DNA of 64,000 nucleotides from Streptomyces sp. NRRL S-646 (GTDB lineage Bacteria > Actinomycetota > Actinomycetes > Streptomycetales > Streptomycetaceae), in contig NZ_JODC01000006.1 of NCBI RefSeq assembly GCF_000720765.1, positions 383,325 to 447,324 on the forward strand, in the 5' to 3' direction. The notes under the pieces were generated by a model. That model was given only the letters and a program-made list of their open reading frames with translations, did not search any database and had not been told where the DNA came from. Positions 14,041 to 22,407 of the stretch are shown here, piece after piece. How positions within the stretch are numbered: the first letter of the stretch is position 1; every line of letters begins with the position of its first letter. Position numbers and translations under genes: made by a program.

Positions 14041-15177
14041 ATGCGTTTTTCCCCACGCGTGCCGCACATCCTGCATGTCACCCAGCCCGTCGAGGGCGGT
14101 GTCGCGCGGGTCGTGGCGGACCTGGTGGCGGCTCAGCTCGCCGCCGGGCTGCGGGTGACCGTGGCATGTCCGGAGGGTGGCACGCTGACGGAGGCTCTGC
14201 GCGCGGCCGGCTGCACGGTGCTCCGCTGGGACGCGACCCGCTCGCCGGGGCACCGACTTCCGGGCGAGGTACGGCGGTTGGCGCGGATCCTGCGCGAGGT
14301 GCGGCCGCACCTGGTGCATGCGCACAGCGCGAAGGCGGGACTCGCGGCCCGGCTGGCCGTACGCGGCGGTCTCCCGACCGTCTTTCAGCCGCACGCCTGG
14401 TCGTTCGAGGCCGCCCAGGGAATCGTCGCGCGTCTGGCGCTGGGCTGGGAGCGGTTAGGGGCACGGTGGGCGACGCGCGTTGTGTGCGTCAGCGAGGCGG
14501 AGCGGCAAACCGGGGAGCGGTGCGGGATCGACGCCCCGTGGCGGGTGGTCCCCAACGGTGTGGACACGGTCAGGTTCCGGCCGGAGGGGGACGACTCCCG
14601 GTCCGGGCCGGGGCCGCTCGTCGTGTGTGTGGGCCGGCTGTGCCGCCAGAAGGGGCAGGACGTGCTTCTGCAGGCGTGGCCCGAGGTGGAACGGCAGCTG
14701 GCCGGGGCCCGGTTGGTGCTGGTCGGCGAGGGCCCGGACGCGGACCGGCTGCGCTCCTGTGCGCCCGCTTCCGTGGTGTTCGCCGGTGCCGCGCCCGACG
14801 CGGCCCCCTGGTACCGGGCCGCCGACCTCGTGGTCCTGCCGTCCCGCTGGGAGGGCATGGCGCTCGCCCCGCTGGAGGCGATGGCGTGCGCCCGGCCGGT
14901 CGTGGTCACGGACGTGGACGGAGCGCGCGAGAGCCTGCCGCCCGAGCAGCTGCCGTACTGCCTGGTGCCGCCGGAGGACCCCGGTGCGCTGGCGCGGGCG
15001 CTGACGGCGCTGTTGCGGGACGAGCCGCTGCGCGCGGCGCTGGGCGCGCAGGGCCGCCGGCATGTGCTCGCCGCCCACGACCTGCGGCAGACGGCGGACG
15101 CCGTGACCGACGTGTACCGCGAATTGCTCGGCGAACTCCACGGCGTCGTTGTCGCACCGGTCGCCGTACCCAACTAG
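14041..15177 (+). CDS. Glycosyltransferase family 4 (GT-B fold), first gene of the exopolysaccharide operon
   Basis: A 378-residue GT4 enzyme. The N-terminal domain begins VPHILHVTQPVEGGVARVVADL (glycine-rich acceptor loop) and contains RPHLVHAHSAKAGLAARLA. The C-terminal nucleotide-sugar domain has VVPNGVDTVRFRPEG, LVVCVGRLCRQKGQDVLLQAW, LVLVGEGPDADRLR and the EX7E-type motif VVLPSRWEGMALAPLEAMACARPVV. It should add a hexose to a lipid-linked intermediate at the inner membrane face. ATG at 14041 is chosen because the family's N-terminal strand starts right after it; the frame is open further upstream without a better start. The phosphoglycosyltransferase gene follows after 20 bp. Confidence 0.92.
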   Translation: MRFSPRVPHILHVTQPVEGGVARVVADLVAAQLAAGLRVTVACPEGGTLTEALRAAGCTVLRWDATRSPGHRLPGEVRRLARILREVRPHLVHAHSAKAGLAARLAVRGGLPTVFQPHAWSFEAAQGIVARLALGWERLGARWATRVVCVSEAERQTGERCGIDAPWRVVPNGVDTVRFRPEGDDSRSGPGPLVVCVGRLCRQKGQDVLLQAWPEVERQLAGARLVLVGEGPDADRLRSCAPASVVFAGAAPDAAPWYRAADLVVLPSRWEGMALAPLEAMACARPVVVTDVDGARESLPPEQLPYCLVPPEDPGALARALTALLRDEPLRAALGAQGRRHVLAAHDLRQTADAVTDVYRELLGELHGVVVAPVAVPN

Positions 15178-15197
15178 AGCAGGAAGTGCATCACCAG

Positions 15198-16661
15198 ATG
15201 ACTGCGGAAAGTACCGTTCCCCCTCCTACGGGGCAGCAGCCGCGGGCGGCAGAGCGCGCTGTCTCCGTTCTCGCCCCGCGCGGCCCCGCAGCCGGACGTC
15301 GACTGCCCGCCGGACGGAGAGAGAGCCGGCCGCGGCGGGCCTTCTGGATGACCCTGCCGCTCGTCGACGGCGGCGCCGCCCTGCTGGGGGTCCTGGTCGT
15401 GCCCGGGTTCCCGAGGCATCCGCTGGTCGTCGCCCTGCTGGTGCTGGGGGTGATCGGGCTGAACCGGCGGGCCCGCCTGTACGACAGCTCCCTGGTGCGC
15501 GGTGTGCTGGACGAACTTCCCGCCGTCTGCGGACGGATCGCCGTCGGCTGGGCTGCTGTCGGGTCGCTCTCGCCGCTGCGGCCGCTCCCGCCGGCCGTAC
15601 TGGCCGGCGCGTTCGCCGTGCAGTGCGCGGCGGCCTGCGCGGGCCGTGCGGCGGTGCACGGGCGGCGGGCGCGGCGACGGCTGCCCGATCCCGCGCTGGT
15701 GGTCGGTCCGGTCGCGGTGGCCCGGAAGGTCGCAGCCGCGTTGCTGCGCCAGCCGAGCTGCGGAGTACGGCCGGTGGGTGTGGTCGGCGACGGCCTCGAC
15801 GTCCTCGCCCGGCCCGGTGAGGGTCCCGAGCTGCCGCTGCTGACCACGGATCAGGCGGCGCGTCGGGCCGTCATCCAGAACGGTGTGGAGACGGTGCTCG
15901 TCGTGGGCGCCGCCACCCGGGTGGAGAAGACCGCTCTGCTGCGGGATCTCGCCGCGTACGGCTGCGTGGTGTGGGAGCTGGACGCGGACGCGCCCTCGTA
16001 CGGCCTCGGCGGGCGCCGCGAAGCGGGCGGGCATCTGGCGGGTTTCCCACGCAGACTGCTGTGCCCGGGGCGCGGACGGCGGCGGGTCGGCGTGGGCAAG
16101 CGGGTGCTCGACGCGGTGCTTTCGGGCTCGCTGCTGCTGCTCGCCTGCCCGGTGCTGCTGGTGTGCGCGGCGGTGCTGCGGGTCATGGACGGGCCGGGCG
16201 TGCTGTTCCGGCAGGAGCGGATCGGCAAGGACGGGCGGCCGTTCACCCTGCTGAAGTTCCGCACCCACCGGCCCGCCAGCGCGCACGAGGCGGCGACCCG
16301 CTGGAGCGTGGCGAACGAGCAGGAGATGAGCCGCTTCTGCCAGTTCCTGCGCCGCACCTCGCTGGACGAGCTGCCGCAGCTGTGGAACGTCTGCCGCGGA
16401 GACATGAGCCTGGTCGGTCCGCGGCCCGAACGGCCTTATTTCGTCGCCAAGTTCAGCCAGGCCTACCCGGGGTACCGCGAGCGTCACCGGATGCCGACCG
16501 GGATCACCGGGCTCGCCCAGATCCACGGGCTGCGCGGGGACACCTCCATCGAGGACCGGTGCCGGTTCGACAACGCCTACATCGACAACTGGTCGCTGTG
16601 GCAGGACATCTGCATCCTGGCGCGCACGGCGGTCCTGTTCGTACGGCCGACGGGGAGCTGA
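15198..16661 (+). CDS. Exopolysaccharide polyprenyl-phosphate glycosyl-1-phosphate transferase
   Basis: This 487-residue protein has N-terminal membrane helices (about residues 50-150), a Rossmann-like middle domain and a C-terminal bacterial sugar transferase domain. The last contains KRVLDAVLSGSLLLLACPVLL (membrane re-entrant helix), GPGVLFRQERIGKDGRPFTLLKFRTHR, RRTSLDELPQLWNVCRGDMSLVGPRPERPYFV and YRERHRMPTGITGLAQIHGLRGD. Such enzymes start repeat-unit synthesis by placing a sugar phosphate on undecaprenyl phosphate. ATG at 15198 has AGGAAG upstream. It lies between the first glycosyltransferase and the polymerase in one long plus-strand operon. Confidence 0.95.
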   Translation: MTAESTVPPPTGQQPRAAERAVSVLAPRGPAAGRRLPAGRRESRPRRAFWMTLPLVDGGAALLGVLVVPGFPRHPLVVALLVLGVIGLNRRARLYDSSLVRGVLDELPAVCGRIAVGWAAVGSLSPLRPLPPAVLAGAFAVQCAAACAGRAAVHGRRARRRLPDPALVVGPVAVARKVAAALLRQPSCGVRPVGVVGDGLDVLARPGEGPELPLLTTDQAARRAVIQNGVETVLVVGAATRVEKTALLRDLAAYGCVVWELDADAPSYGLGGRREAGGHLAGFPRRLLCPGRGRRRVGVGKRVLDAVLSGSLLLLACPVLLVCAAVLRVMDGPGVLFRQERIGKDGRPFTLLKFRTHRPASAHEAATRWSVANEQEMSRFCQFLRRTSLDELPQLWNVCRGDMSLVGPRPERPYFVAKFSQAYPGYRERHRMPTGITGLAQIHGLRGDTSIEDRCRFDNAYIDNWSLWQDICILARTAVLFVRPTGS

Positions 16662-16667
16662 GCGCGG

Positions 16668-18137
16668 GTGAGCACTACCTCGGCGGCCTCCGTACCGCTC
16701 GTGCCGCAGCTTGCGGCGCTGCGCCGGGCCGCCCCCGTGCTGCCCGTCCTGGCGGTGATCGCCCTGCTGGGGCTGCCGGCCGAGACGGACAGCGGCGCCA
16801 CGCCCGCCGACGCGGCCTGCGGGCTGGTCGTGCTCTGGGCCGTCGTGTGCACCGTACGAGGGGCGCGGCGCCCGCTGACGCGGACGGCGGCGGTCGTGCT
16901 CGGGCTGCCCGTGGTCGGCATCGCGGTCTCCGCGACCGGCGCGGTGACAACGGGCGACGCGGTCACCGGACTGGCCCGCTACCTCCAGGTGTTCGTGCTC
17001 GTCCCGCTCGCGATCGTGCTGCTGGTGCGCGACCGGCGCGATGCCCGGCTGGTGCTGTGGGCGCTGGCCGGTCTCGCGCTGTGGCAGGGGGCGGTCGGGG
17101 TGCGCCAGTACCTGACCGGGACCGGGGCCTCGTACCAGGGGGCCTACATCCGGGCGGTGGGCACGTTCGGGCCGCACGACGTGATGGGGATGGCGGCCGT
17201 CGTCGCCGCCGGAGTGGTGGTGCTGACCGGTCTCGCGCTCGGGACGGGAGCCAGGCGGCAGCGGCTGGCGGCGGCCGGTGGTGCGCTGGTGCTGCTCGTG
17301 CCGCTCGCGCTGTCCTTCAGCCGGGGTTCCTGGATCGCCACCGCCGTGACCTGCGGGGCGCAGCTGCTGCTGGCCGGGGTGCGGCGGGCGCTGAAGGTGT
17401 TCGCGGCGGTGACCGCGGCCTGCGTGGTGCTGGTGGGCGGGTTCGGCGTGGGCGGCTCGGTGCTGCAGGAGCGGCTGACCAGCATCACCCAGGTCGCCGG
17501 CGCACCGGACCAGTCGGTCGTCGACCGCTACACCATGTGGGCGGCGTCCGTCGACATGTGGCGCGAGCACCCGGTGCGGGGCGTCGGCCTGAAGGCCTTT
17601 CCCGCCTACCGGGACTCCCACGCCTCGCTCGCGCTGTCCTCGGGCAGCGACACGGAGGGCGACGGCCAGGCCTTCCGGCGCCAGCCCCTGCTCTCCCCGC
17701 ACAACATGTACATGCTGCTCCTGAGCGAGCAGGGCCTGCTGGGTCTGCTCACGGTCGCGGGCAGCTGGCTGGCCCTGCTGGTGGGCGCGCTGCGCCGGCT
17801 GCGGGGGGCGCCGCACGCCCGGGACTGTGCGCTCGCGGCGTGCGGGCTGCTGCTGTGGCAGCTGGTGAACTTCCTGTACTCCGACATCGGCGGCCCCTCC
17901 ACCACCGTGACGGCCGTCTGTTTCGGCGTCGCCGCCTGGTGGTCGCTGGCGGGGGGCCTTGCCGGCTCCACCGCGATGTGCCGTCGGCCGTCCACAGCGC
18001 CGTCGTTGCTGGTCGCTCCCCCACTCTCGGCTTCGCCCGAGCAGGGGGACCCCCCTCGCGGCGGAGCCGCACATGGACACAGCCCCGCGCCCCTTCAGGG
18101 CCCTTCGGGCCCCGTCGCGGAATCGGACCCCCGATGA
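16668..18137 (+). CDS. O-antigen ligase/polymerase (Wzy-like) membrane protein
   Basis: A 489-residue protein with ten or more membrane helices. It carries the large extracytoplasmic loop expected of the Wzy/WaaL family, between about residues 280 and 345, which includes SVDMWREHPVRGVGLKAFPAYRDSHA and QPLLSPHNMYMLLLSEQGLLG. SFSRGSWIA is the other typical motif. It probably polymerises or ligates the exopolysaccharide repeat unit outside the cell. The start is GTG at 16668, six bases after the transferase stop. The last 45 or so residues (from about SLLVAPPLSASPEQGDPP) are encoded by the dispersed repeat at 18009-18095 and are unlike a membrane protein, so the original C-terminus has been replaced. 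The stop overlaps the next ATG by 4 bp. Confidence 0.9.
   Translation: MSTTSAASVPLVPQLAALRRAAPVLPVLAVIALLGLPAETDSGATPADAACGLVVLWAVVCTVRGARRPLTRTAAVVLGLPVVGIAVSATGAVTTGDAVTGLARYLQVFVLVPLAIVLLVRDRRDARLVLWALAGLALWQGAVGVRQYLTGTGASYQGAYIRAVGTFGPHDVMGMAAVVAAGVVVLTGLALGTGARRQRLAAAGGALVLLVPLALSFSRGSWIATAVTCGAQLLLAGVRRALKVFAAVTAACVVLVGGFGVGGSVLQERLTSITQVAGAPDQSVVDRYTMWAASVDMWREHPVRGVGLKAFPAYRDSHASLALSSGSDTEGDGQAFRRQPLLSPHNMYMLLLSEQGLLGLLTVAGSWLALLVGALRRLRGAPHARDCALAACGLLLWQLVNFLYSDIGGPSTTVTAVCFGVAAWWSLAGGLAGSTAMCRRPSTAPSLLVAPPLSASPEQGDPPRGGAAHGHSPAPLQGPSGPVAESDPR
18009..18095 (+). repeat. Dispersed repeat, full two-module copy, in the 3' end of the polymerase gene
   Basis: The hairpin module (CTGGTCGCTCCCCCACTCTC...GGGGGACCCCC) is followed by the GGCGGAGCCGCACAT...CCCCGCGCCCCT module. 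The copy matches 50066-50151 with a few substitutions. It is translated as the polymerase tail. Confidence 0.9.
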
Positions 18138-19819
18138 ACCCCGGACCCGCGCGCACCGCGGGCGCTTCCGAGGCGACCGGCACGAACGGCGCGCTCCCGG
18201 CCGACGGCCTCACCGGTGCTCCCGCCGCCCGGCAGGCGGACACCCCCTCGGCCCGCTTCCTGGCCCGGGCGACACTGCTGTCCGCCGCGCTGTCCATGGC
18301 CGGGGCGGTCCTCGGCCTGGCACGGGATCAGGCGCTCGCGCATCTCTTCGGCGCCGGCGCGGAGACCGACGCGTTCCTGGTGGCCTGGACCGTGCCCGAA
18401 CTCGCGGCGACCCTGCTGATCGAGGAGGGCATGGCGTTCGTGCTGGTGCCCGCGTTCAGCGTGGCGCTGGCCCGGCGGGCGCTCGGGAACAGCACCACCG
18501 ACCCGGTGCGCGCCCTGGTCGCCGCCTCGCTGCCGCGGCTGTGCCTCGCCTTCGCCGCCACGGCCGCCGCGCTGGTGGCCGGGGCGCCGCTGCTGGTCTC
18601 CGCCCTCGCACCCGGTCTGCCCGACCCGTCGCTCGCGATTTCCTGCACACGGCTGACCGCGACCTGTGTGCTGAGCTTCGGGCTCGCCGGGTACTGCAGC
18701 GCGGCGCTGCGCGCCCACCGTTCGTATCTGGCGCCCGGCGCGATCTACATCGCGTACAACGTCGCGATCATCTCCACGATGTTCGTCCTCGGTGTGCACT
18801 GGGGTGTGCGGTCCGCCGCTCTGGGGGTCGCCCTCGGCGGGTGCCTCATGGTCGCCGTACAGACTCCGTCGCTGGCGCGGCGGATCGCAGGGCGGCCCGG
18901 CCGCAACGACTGTGCGTACGAGGACGACGGGGGGCGGCCGCTCGCGCCGGGGCTGGTCTGTGCGGTTCTGCTGTTCGCCCTGTGCCGGCAGTCGCAGGTC
19001 CTCATCGAGCGGCACTTCGCGTCCACGCTGCCCGCCGGCGCCATCTCGCACCTCAACTACGCCCAGAAGGTGGCCCAGTTGCCGATGTCGCTGTCCATGA
19101 TGGTGTGCATCGTCACCTTCCCGGTGGTGGCGCAGGCCATCGCCGAGGGCGACACGCGGCGGGCCCGGGACCGGGTCGAGCGGGACGTGCTGCTGATGGC
19201 CTGTCTCGTCCTGCTCGGCGCCGCGGTGGTCGTGGCCTGCGCGCCGCAGATCGTCCAACTCCTCTTTCAGCGCGGGGCGTTCACCGCGCAGGACACCGCC
19301 GCGACCGCCGCCGTGATGCGGGTGTACGCGGCCGGGCTGCTCGGGCAGACGCTGGTCGGGGCGCTCGTGCGGTCGTACTTCGCGGCCGGCCGTACCACCT
19401 GGTTCCCGCTGGGGGCGATGGGCGTGGGCGCGATCGCCACCGTCGTCATCGGCGCCTGGGCCGTACGTCCCTGGGGTGCCTGCGGCATCGCCGCGGCCAA
19501 CGCGACCGGCATCACCCTCACCGCGCTGCTCATGCTGCACGGCCTGGGGCCCCGCAATGTGCCGGTGCGCGTGCGCCGGGTCGTCGCCGAACTCGTCCGG
19601 CCGGTGTGCGCGGCCGTGTGCGCCACCGGCGCCGGGCTGCTGGTCGCGGGGCTGTTCGCCTCGCCCGCTGCGGCCGTCGCCGCCTGCTGCATCTGCGTGA
19701 CCGTCGTCTTCCTGCTGCTGGCCTGGGTCCTCGACGCGGCGGGCGCCCGGTCCCTTCTGCTTCCCCTCGCGCAGTCTCTCCGTCATTCCGTCACACGAAA
19801 GCTGGGCCATGGTCGCTGA
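18134..19819 (+). CDS. MurJ/MviN-like lipid-linked oligosaccharide flippase (Wzx role)
   Basis: A 561-residue MOP-superfamily transporter with about 14 membrane helices. Family features are SMAGAVLGLARDQALAHLFGAGAETDAFLVAWTVPELAATLLIEEGMAFVLVPAF at the N-terminus, SQVLIERHFASTLPAGAISHLNYAQKVAQLPMSL in the middle, and PQIVQLLFQRGAFTAQDT. MurJ proteins flip lipid II. Because this one is inside an exopolysaccharide operon, it more likely flips the polysaccharide repeat unit. The ATG at 18134 overlaps the polymerase stop (ATGA). The 40-residue disordered N-terminus is longer than usual. Confidence 0.93.
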   Translation: MNPGPARTAGASEATGTNGALPADGLTGAPAARQADTPSARFLARATLLSAALSMAGAVLGLARDQALAHLFGAGAETDAFLVAWTVPELAATLLIEEGMAFVLVPAFSVALARRALGNSTTDPVRALVAASLPRLCLAFAATAAALVAGAPLLVSALAPGLPDPSLAISCTRLTATCVLSFGLAGYCSAALRAHRSYLAPGAIYIAYNVAIISTMFVLGVHWGVRSAALGVALGGCLMVAVQTPSLARRIAGRPGRNDCAYEDDGGRPLAPGLVCAVLLFALCRQSQVLIERHFASTLPAGAISHLNYAQKVAQLPMSLSMMVCIVTFPVVAQAIAEGDTRRARDRVERDVLLMACLVLLGAAVVVACAPQIVQLLFQRGAFTAQDTAATAAVMRVYAAGLLGQTLVGALVRSYFAAGRTTWFPLGAMGVGAIATVVIGAWAVRPWGACGIAAANATGITLTALLMLHGLGPRNVPVRVRRVVAELVRPVCAAVCATGAGLLVAGLFASPAAAVAACCICVTVVFLLLAWVLDAAGARSLLLPLAQSLRHSVTRKLGHGR

Positions 19820-20600
19820 CGTCTCCGCTGCACCGCGCAAGACCGAACCCGATCCCAGATCGTCCGCGAGAAGACGGTCCAAGCGGGGTCCCGCCGTCTG
19901 GGTGGCGATGTACCACTCCGTCTCGGACTGCCCGGACGACCCGTACAACGTCACCGTCACCCCCGCCCGCCTCGACCGTCAGTTCGCCTGGATGTCCGGC
20001 CGCGGTCTGCGCGGGGTGAGCATGCGCGAACTGCTCGCGGCGCGCGCCCGTGGCACCGAGCGCGGCCTGGTGGGGCTCACCTTCGACGACGGATACGCCG
20101 ACTTCACCGGCGACGCGCTGCCCGTGCTGTGCCGCTGGGGTTTCACCGCGACCGTGTTCGTGCTGCCCGGGCGGCTCGGCGGCGAGAACGCCTGGGAGCC
20201 GCTCGGACCGCGCAAGCCGCTGCTCGACGTGGACGGCATCCGCCGTGCCGTGGCCGCGGGCATGGAGATCGCCTCGCACGGCCTGACCCACCTGGACCTG
20301 ACCAAGACCACCGACGAGGTGCTGCACTCCGAGGTCAACGACAGCCGCCATCTGCTCGCCGGGATCACCGGCAGCGACGTCGAGGGCTTCTGCTACCCGT
20401 ACGGCTATCTCGACGAGCGCGTCGCAGCCGCCGTGCGGCTGGCCGGCTACCGCTACGCCTGCGCGATCACCCCCGGCCCGGACGGCTGCGGCGACTTCGC
20501 GCTGCCCCGCATCCACGTCGGGCAGATCGACACCGCAGCACGGCTGGAGCTGAAACGACGCCTGGCCCGGTTCTTCGGCCGCTCCGTGGAGGCCGTGTGA
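19809..20600 (+). CDS. Polysaccharide deacetylase (NodB/CE4 domain)
   Basis: A 263-residue CE4 enzyme. VWVAMYHSVSD precedes the catalytic motif LTFDDGYADF (general base Asp, metal Asp). The metal histidines are in EIASHGLTHLDL. FCYPYGYLDERVAAAVRLAGYRYA and LPRIHVGQID complete the NodB core. It removes N-acetyl groups from amino sugars, here presumably in the exopolysaccharide. No signal peptide is visible, so it may act on lipid-linked precursors in the cytoplasm or be exported by another route. The ATG overlaps the flippase gene by 11 bp. Confidence 0.93.
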   Translation: MVADVSAAPRKTEPDPRSSARRRSKRGPAVWVAMYHSVSDCPDDPYNVTVTPARLDRQFAWMSGRGLRGVSMRELLAARARGTERGLVGLTFDDGYADFTGDALPVLCRWGFTATVFVLPGRLGGENAWEPLGPRKPLLDVDGIRRAVAAGMEIASHGLTHLDLTKTTDEVLHSEVNDSRHLLAGITGSDVEGFCYPYGYLDERVAAAVRLAGYRYACAITPGPDGCGDFALPRIHVGQIDTAARLELKRRLARFFGRSVEAV

Positions 20601-21739
20601 GGGCCCTGCACATCATCACCGGCCTCGGCGTCGGCGGAGCCGAACAGCAGCTGCGCCTGTTGCTGCGTCACCTTCCCGCGCAGTGCGACGTGGTGACCCT
20701 GACCAACCCCGGCCCGGTCGCCACGGGCCTGACCGCCGACGGTGTCCGCGTCATCCACCTCGGCATGGGCGGCAACCGCGACCTCGGCGCGCTGCCCCGC
20801 CTGACCCGGCTGATCCGCACCGGCGGCTACGACCTCGTCCACACCCACCTGTACCGGGCCTGCCTCTACGGCCGGATCGCCGCGCGGCTCGCGGGAGTCC
20901 GGGCCGTCGTCGCCACCGAGCACTCGATCGGCGACTCCGTGCTGGAGGGCAGACCGCTGACCGCGGGCGTCCGCGGGCTGTATCTGGCCGGCGAGCGCCT
21001 GGGCCGCGCCACGGTCGCCGTCTCGCCGACGGTGGCCGAGCGGCTGCGCCACTGGGGCGTACCCGGGGCACGCATCCGCGTCATCCCGAACGGCATCGAC
21101 GCACCCCGGTTCCGCTTCGACGAGGTGGCCCGCAAGGAGGCCCGGATGCACTACGGGCTGCCCGAGGACGCATACGTCGTCGGCGGGGTGGGACGCCTCG
21201 CCCCGGGCAAACGCTTCGACCTGCTGCTGCGCGCCCTGTCCCGGCTGCCCGGTGACGTACGGCTGCTGCTGGTGGGCGGCGGGCCCGAGGAGACGGCGTT
21301 GCGGCGCACCGCCCGGGCGCTGGGGATCGCGGACCGGGTGGTGCTGACGGGCGAGCGGCCGTATCTGCAAAGCCCCCGCGACGGCGCGCCCGGCCTGGTC
21401 GACCTGCTGTCGGCGATGGATGTGCTCGTCTCGCCGTCGCCGCAGGAGGCCTTCGGGCTGGCCGTGGTGGAGGCGCTGGCGGCCGGGCTGCCCGTGCTGT
21501 ACGCGAGCTGCCCCGCCGTCGAGGACCTGCCGCCGGACGCGGCACCCGGCGCCCGGCGCGTCACCGGCGGCACCGGGGCGTACGTACGGGAGCTGCTGCG
21601 GTTGCGGGCGGCGGGGCCGGGCGAGCGATGCGTCCCGGACGCCGTGCACCGCTACGACATCGCGTGCAGCGCCCGGCAGTTGATGGATGTCTACACGGCC
21701 GCTCTGGCCGGCTCGACCCTGGAAGTGAGTTCTCCATGA
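20597..21739 (+). CDS. Glycosyltransferase family 4, second of the exopolysaccharide operon
   Basis: A 380-residue GT4 enzyme beginning MRALHIITGLGVGGAEQQLRLLL (GGAE acceptor loop). YDLVHTHLYRACLYGRIAARLAGV follows. The donor-binding half has VIPNGIDAPRFRF, YVVGGVGRLAPGKRFDLLLRAL, LLLVGGGPEETALR and VLVSPSPQEAFGLAVVEALAAGLPV (EX7E motif). The start is GTG at 20597, inside the stop of the deacetylase (GTGA overlap). The upstream part of the open frame is a shadow of the deacetylase gene. It adds another sugar in repeat-unit assembly. Confidence 0.93.
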   Translation: MRALHIITGLGVGGAEQQLRLLLRHLPAQCDVVTLTNPGPVATGLTADGVRVIHLGMGGNRDLGALPRLTRLIRTGGYDLVHTHLYRACLYGRIAARLAGVRAVVATEHSIGDSVLEGRPLTAGVRGLYLAGERLGRATVAVSPTVAERLRHWGVPGARIRVIPNGIDAPRFRFDEVARKEARMHYGLPEDAYVVGGVGRLAPGKRFDLLLRALSRLPGDVRLLLVGGGPEETALRRTARALGIADRVVLTGERPYLQSPRDGAPGLVDLLSAMDVLVSPSPQEAFGLAVVEALAAGLPVLYASCPAVEDLPPDAAPGARRVTGGTGAYVRELLRLRAAGPGERCVPDAVHRYDIACSARQLMDVYTAALAGSTLEVSSP

Positions 21740-22407
21740 CCGACAACCCCGTTCAGCGTGCCCGCCTGTCGCGCCGTGAGCGCGCCCGTGTGAAGCGGCT
21801 GCCCTCGTGGTGGCTGCTGCCGGCCGGGGCGCTGCTCGGTGCCGTGGCCGGCGGCGCGTACGGAGTGGCGAAGCCGCCGCAGTACACGGCGACGAGCTCC
21901 GTCGTCGCCGTCGCGGCGGGCCGGTCCGACGTCGACTGCGCCGACGCGCTCGGCTTCGCGCAGGCTTACGGCCGGGTGGCCCCGCAGCTCGCGGTGCTCG
22001 GGGACGCGCAGGTCGAGGCGGGCGTACCGGCCGCGACGCTGCGCAAGAGCGTGCAGGTCGCGACCTCGCCGGACGCGCCGATGGTCTCGGTCTCGGCGAC
22101 CTCCTCCAGCCCCGCCCAGGCCGCGGACATCGCCAACGCCGTGTCCGGCGCTCTGGTCACGCAGGCGGCCCACAACAAGGCCGGCACCGGCATCCGGCTC
22201 GAACCGCTCGCCCGCGCGATGAGGCCCGCCGAACCGTCGTCCGCGTCCTGGAAGCTGACCTCGCTCGTGGGTGCGTGCGCCGGAGGTCTGCTGGGCGGCC
22301 TCGTCCTGCTGGCACGACCGCGGCGGGCGGCGGACGACGACGGCCCGGGACAGGCGACGGTGCCCGCCCCGACCCTCGCCGCGGACGCCCGCGGGACACT
22401 CGGATGA
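21736..22407 (+). CDS. Wzz-like chain-length/polysaccharide co-polymerase protein without kinase domain
   Basis: This 223-residue protein has a basic N-terminus and a first membrane helix (LLPAGALLGAVAGGAYGVA). An external segment contains PPQYTATSSVVAVAA and SVSATSSSPAQAADIANAVSGALV, the usual end of Wzz-type domains. A second helix (LVGACAGGLLGGLVLL) and a short disordered tail follow. There is no Walker motif, so it is the membrane half of a Wzc-type system without the tyrosine kinase. It probably sets the chain length or export of the polymer. The ATG overlaps the preceding gene by 4 bp and its stop overlaps the next ATG in the same way. Confidence 0.88.
   Translation: MTDNPVQRARLSRRERARVKRLPSWWLLPAGALLGAVAGGAYGVAKPPQYTATSSVVAVAAGRSDVDCADALGFAQAYGRVAPQLAVLGDAQVEAGVPAATLRKSVQVATSPDAPMVSVSATSSSPAQAADIANAVSGALVTQAAHNKAGTGIRLEPLARAMRPAEPSSASWKLTSLVGACAGGLLGGLVLLARPRRAADDDGPGQATVPAPTLAADARGTLG

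Noticed and set aside
14166..15197. Upstream extension of the phosphoglycosyltransferase frame
   Set aside because: This part is an out-of-frame shadow of the first glycosyltransferase. The family's own start and ribosome binding site are at 15198.
15174..18080. 968-residue minus-strand open frame across the polysaccharide genes
   Set aside because: It is antisense to three clear membrane/transferase genes, with His/Gln/Arg-rich composition and no domain.
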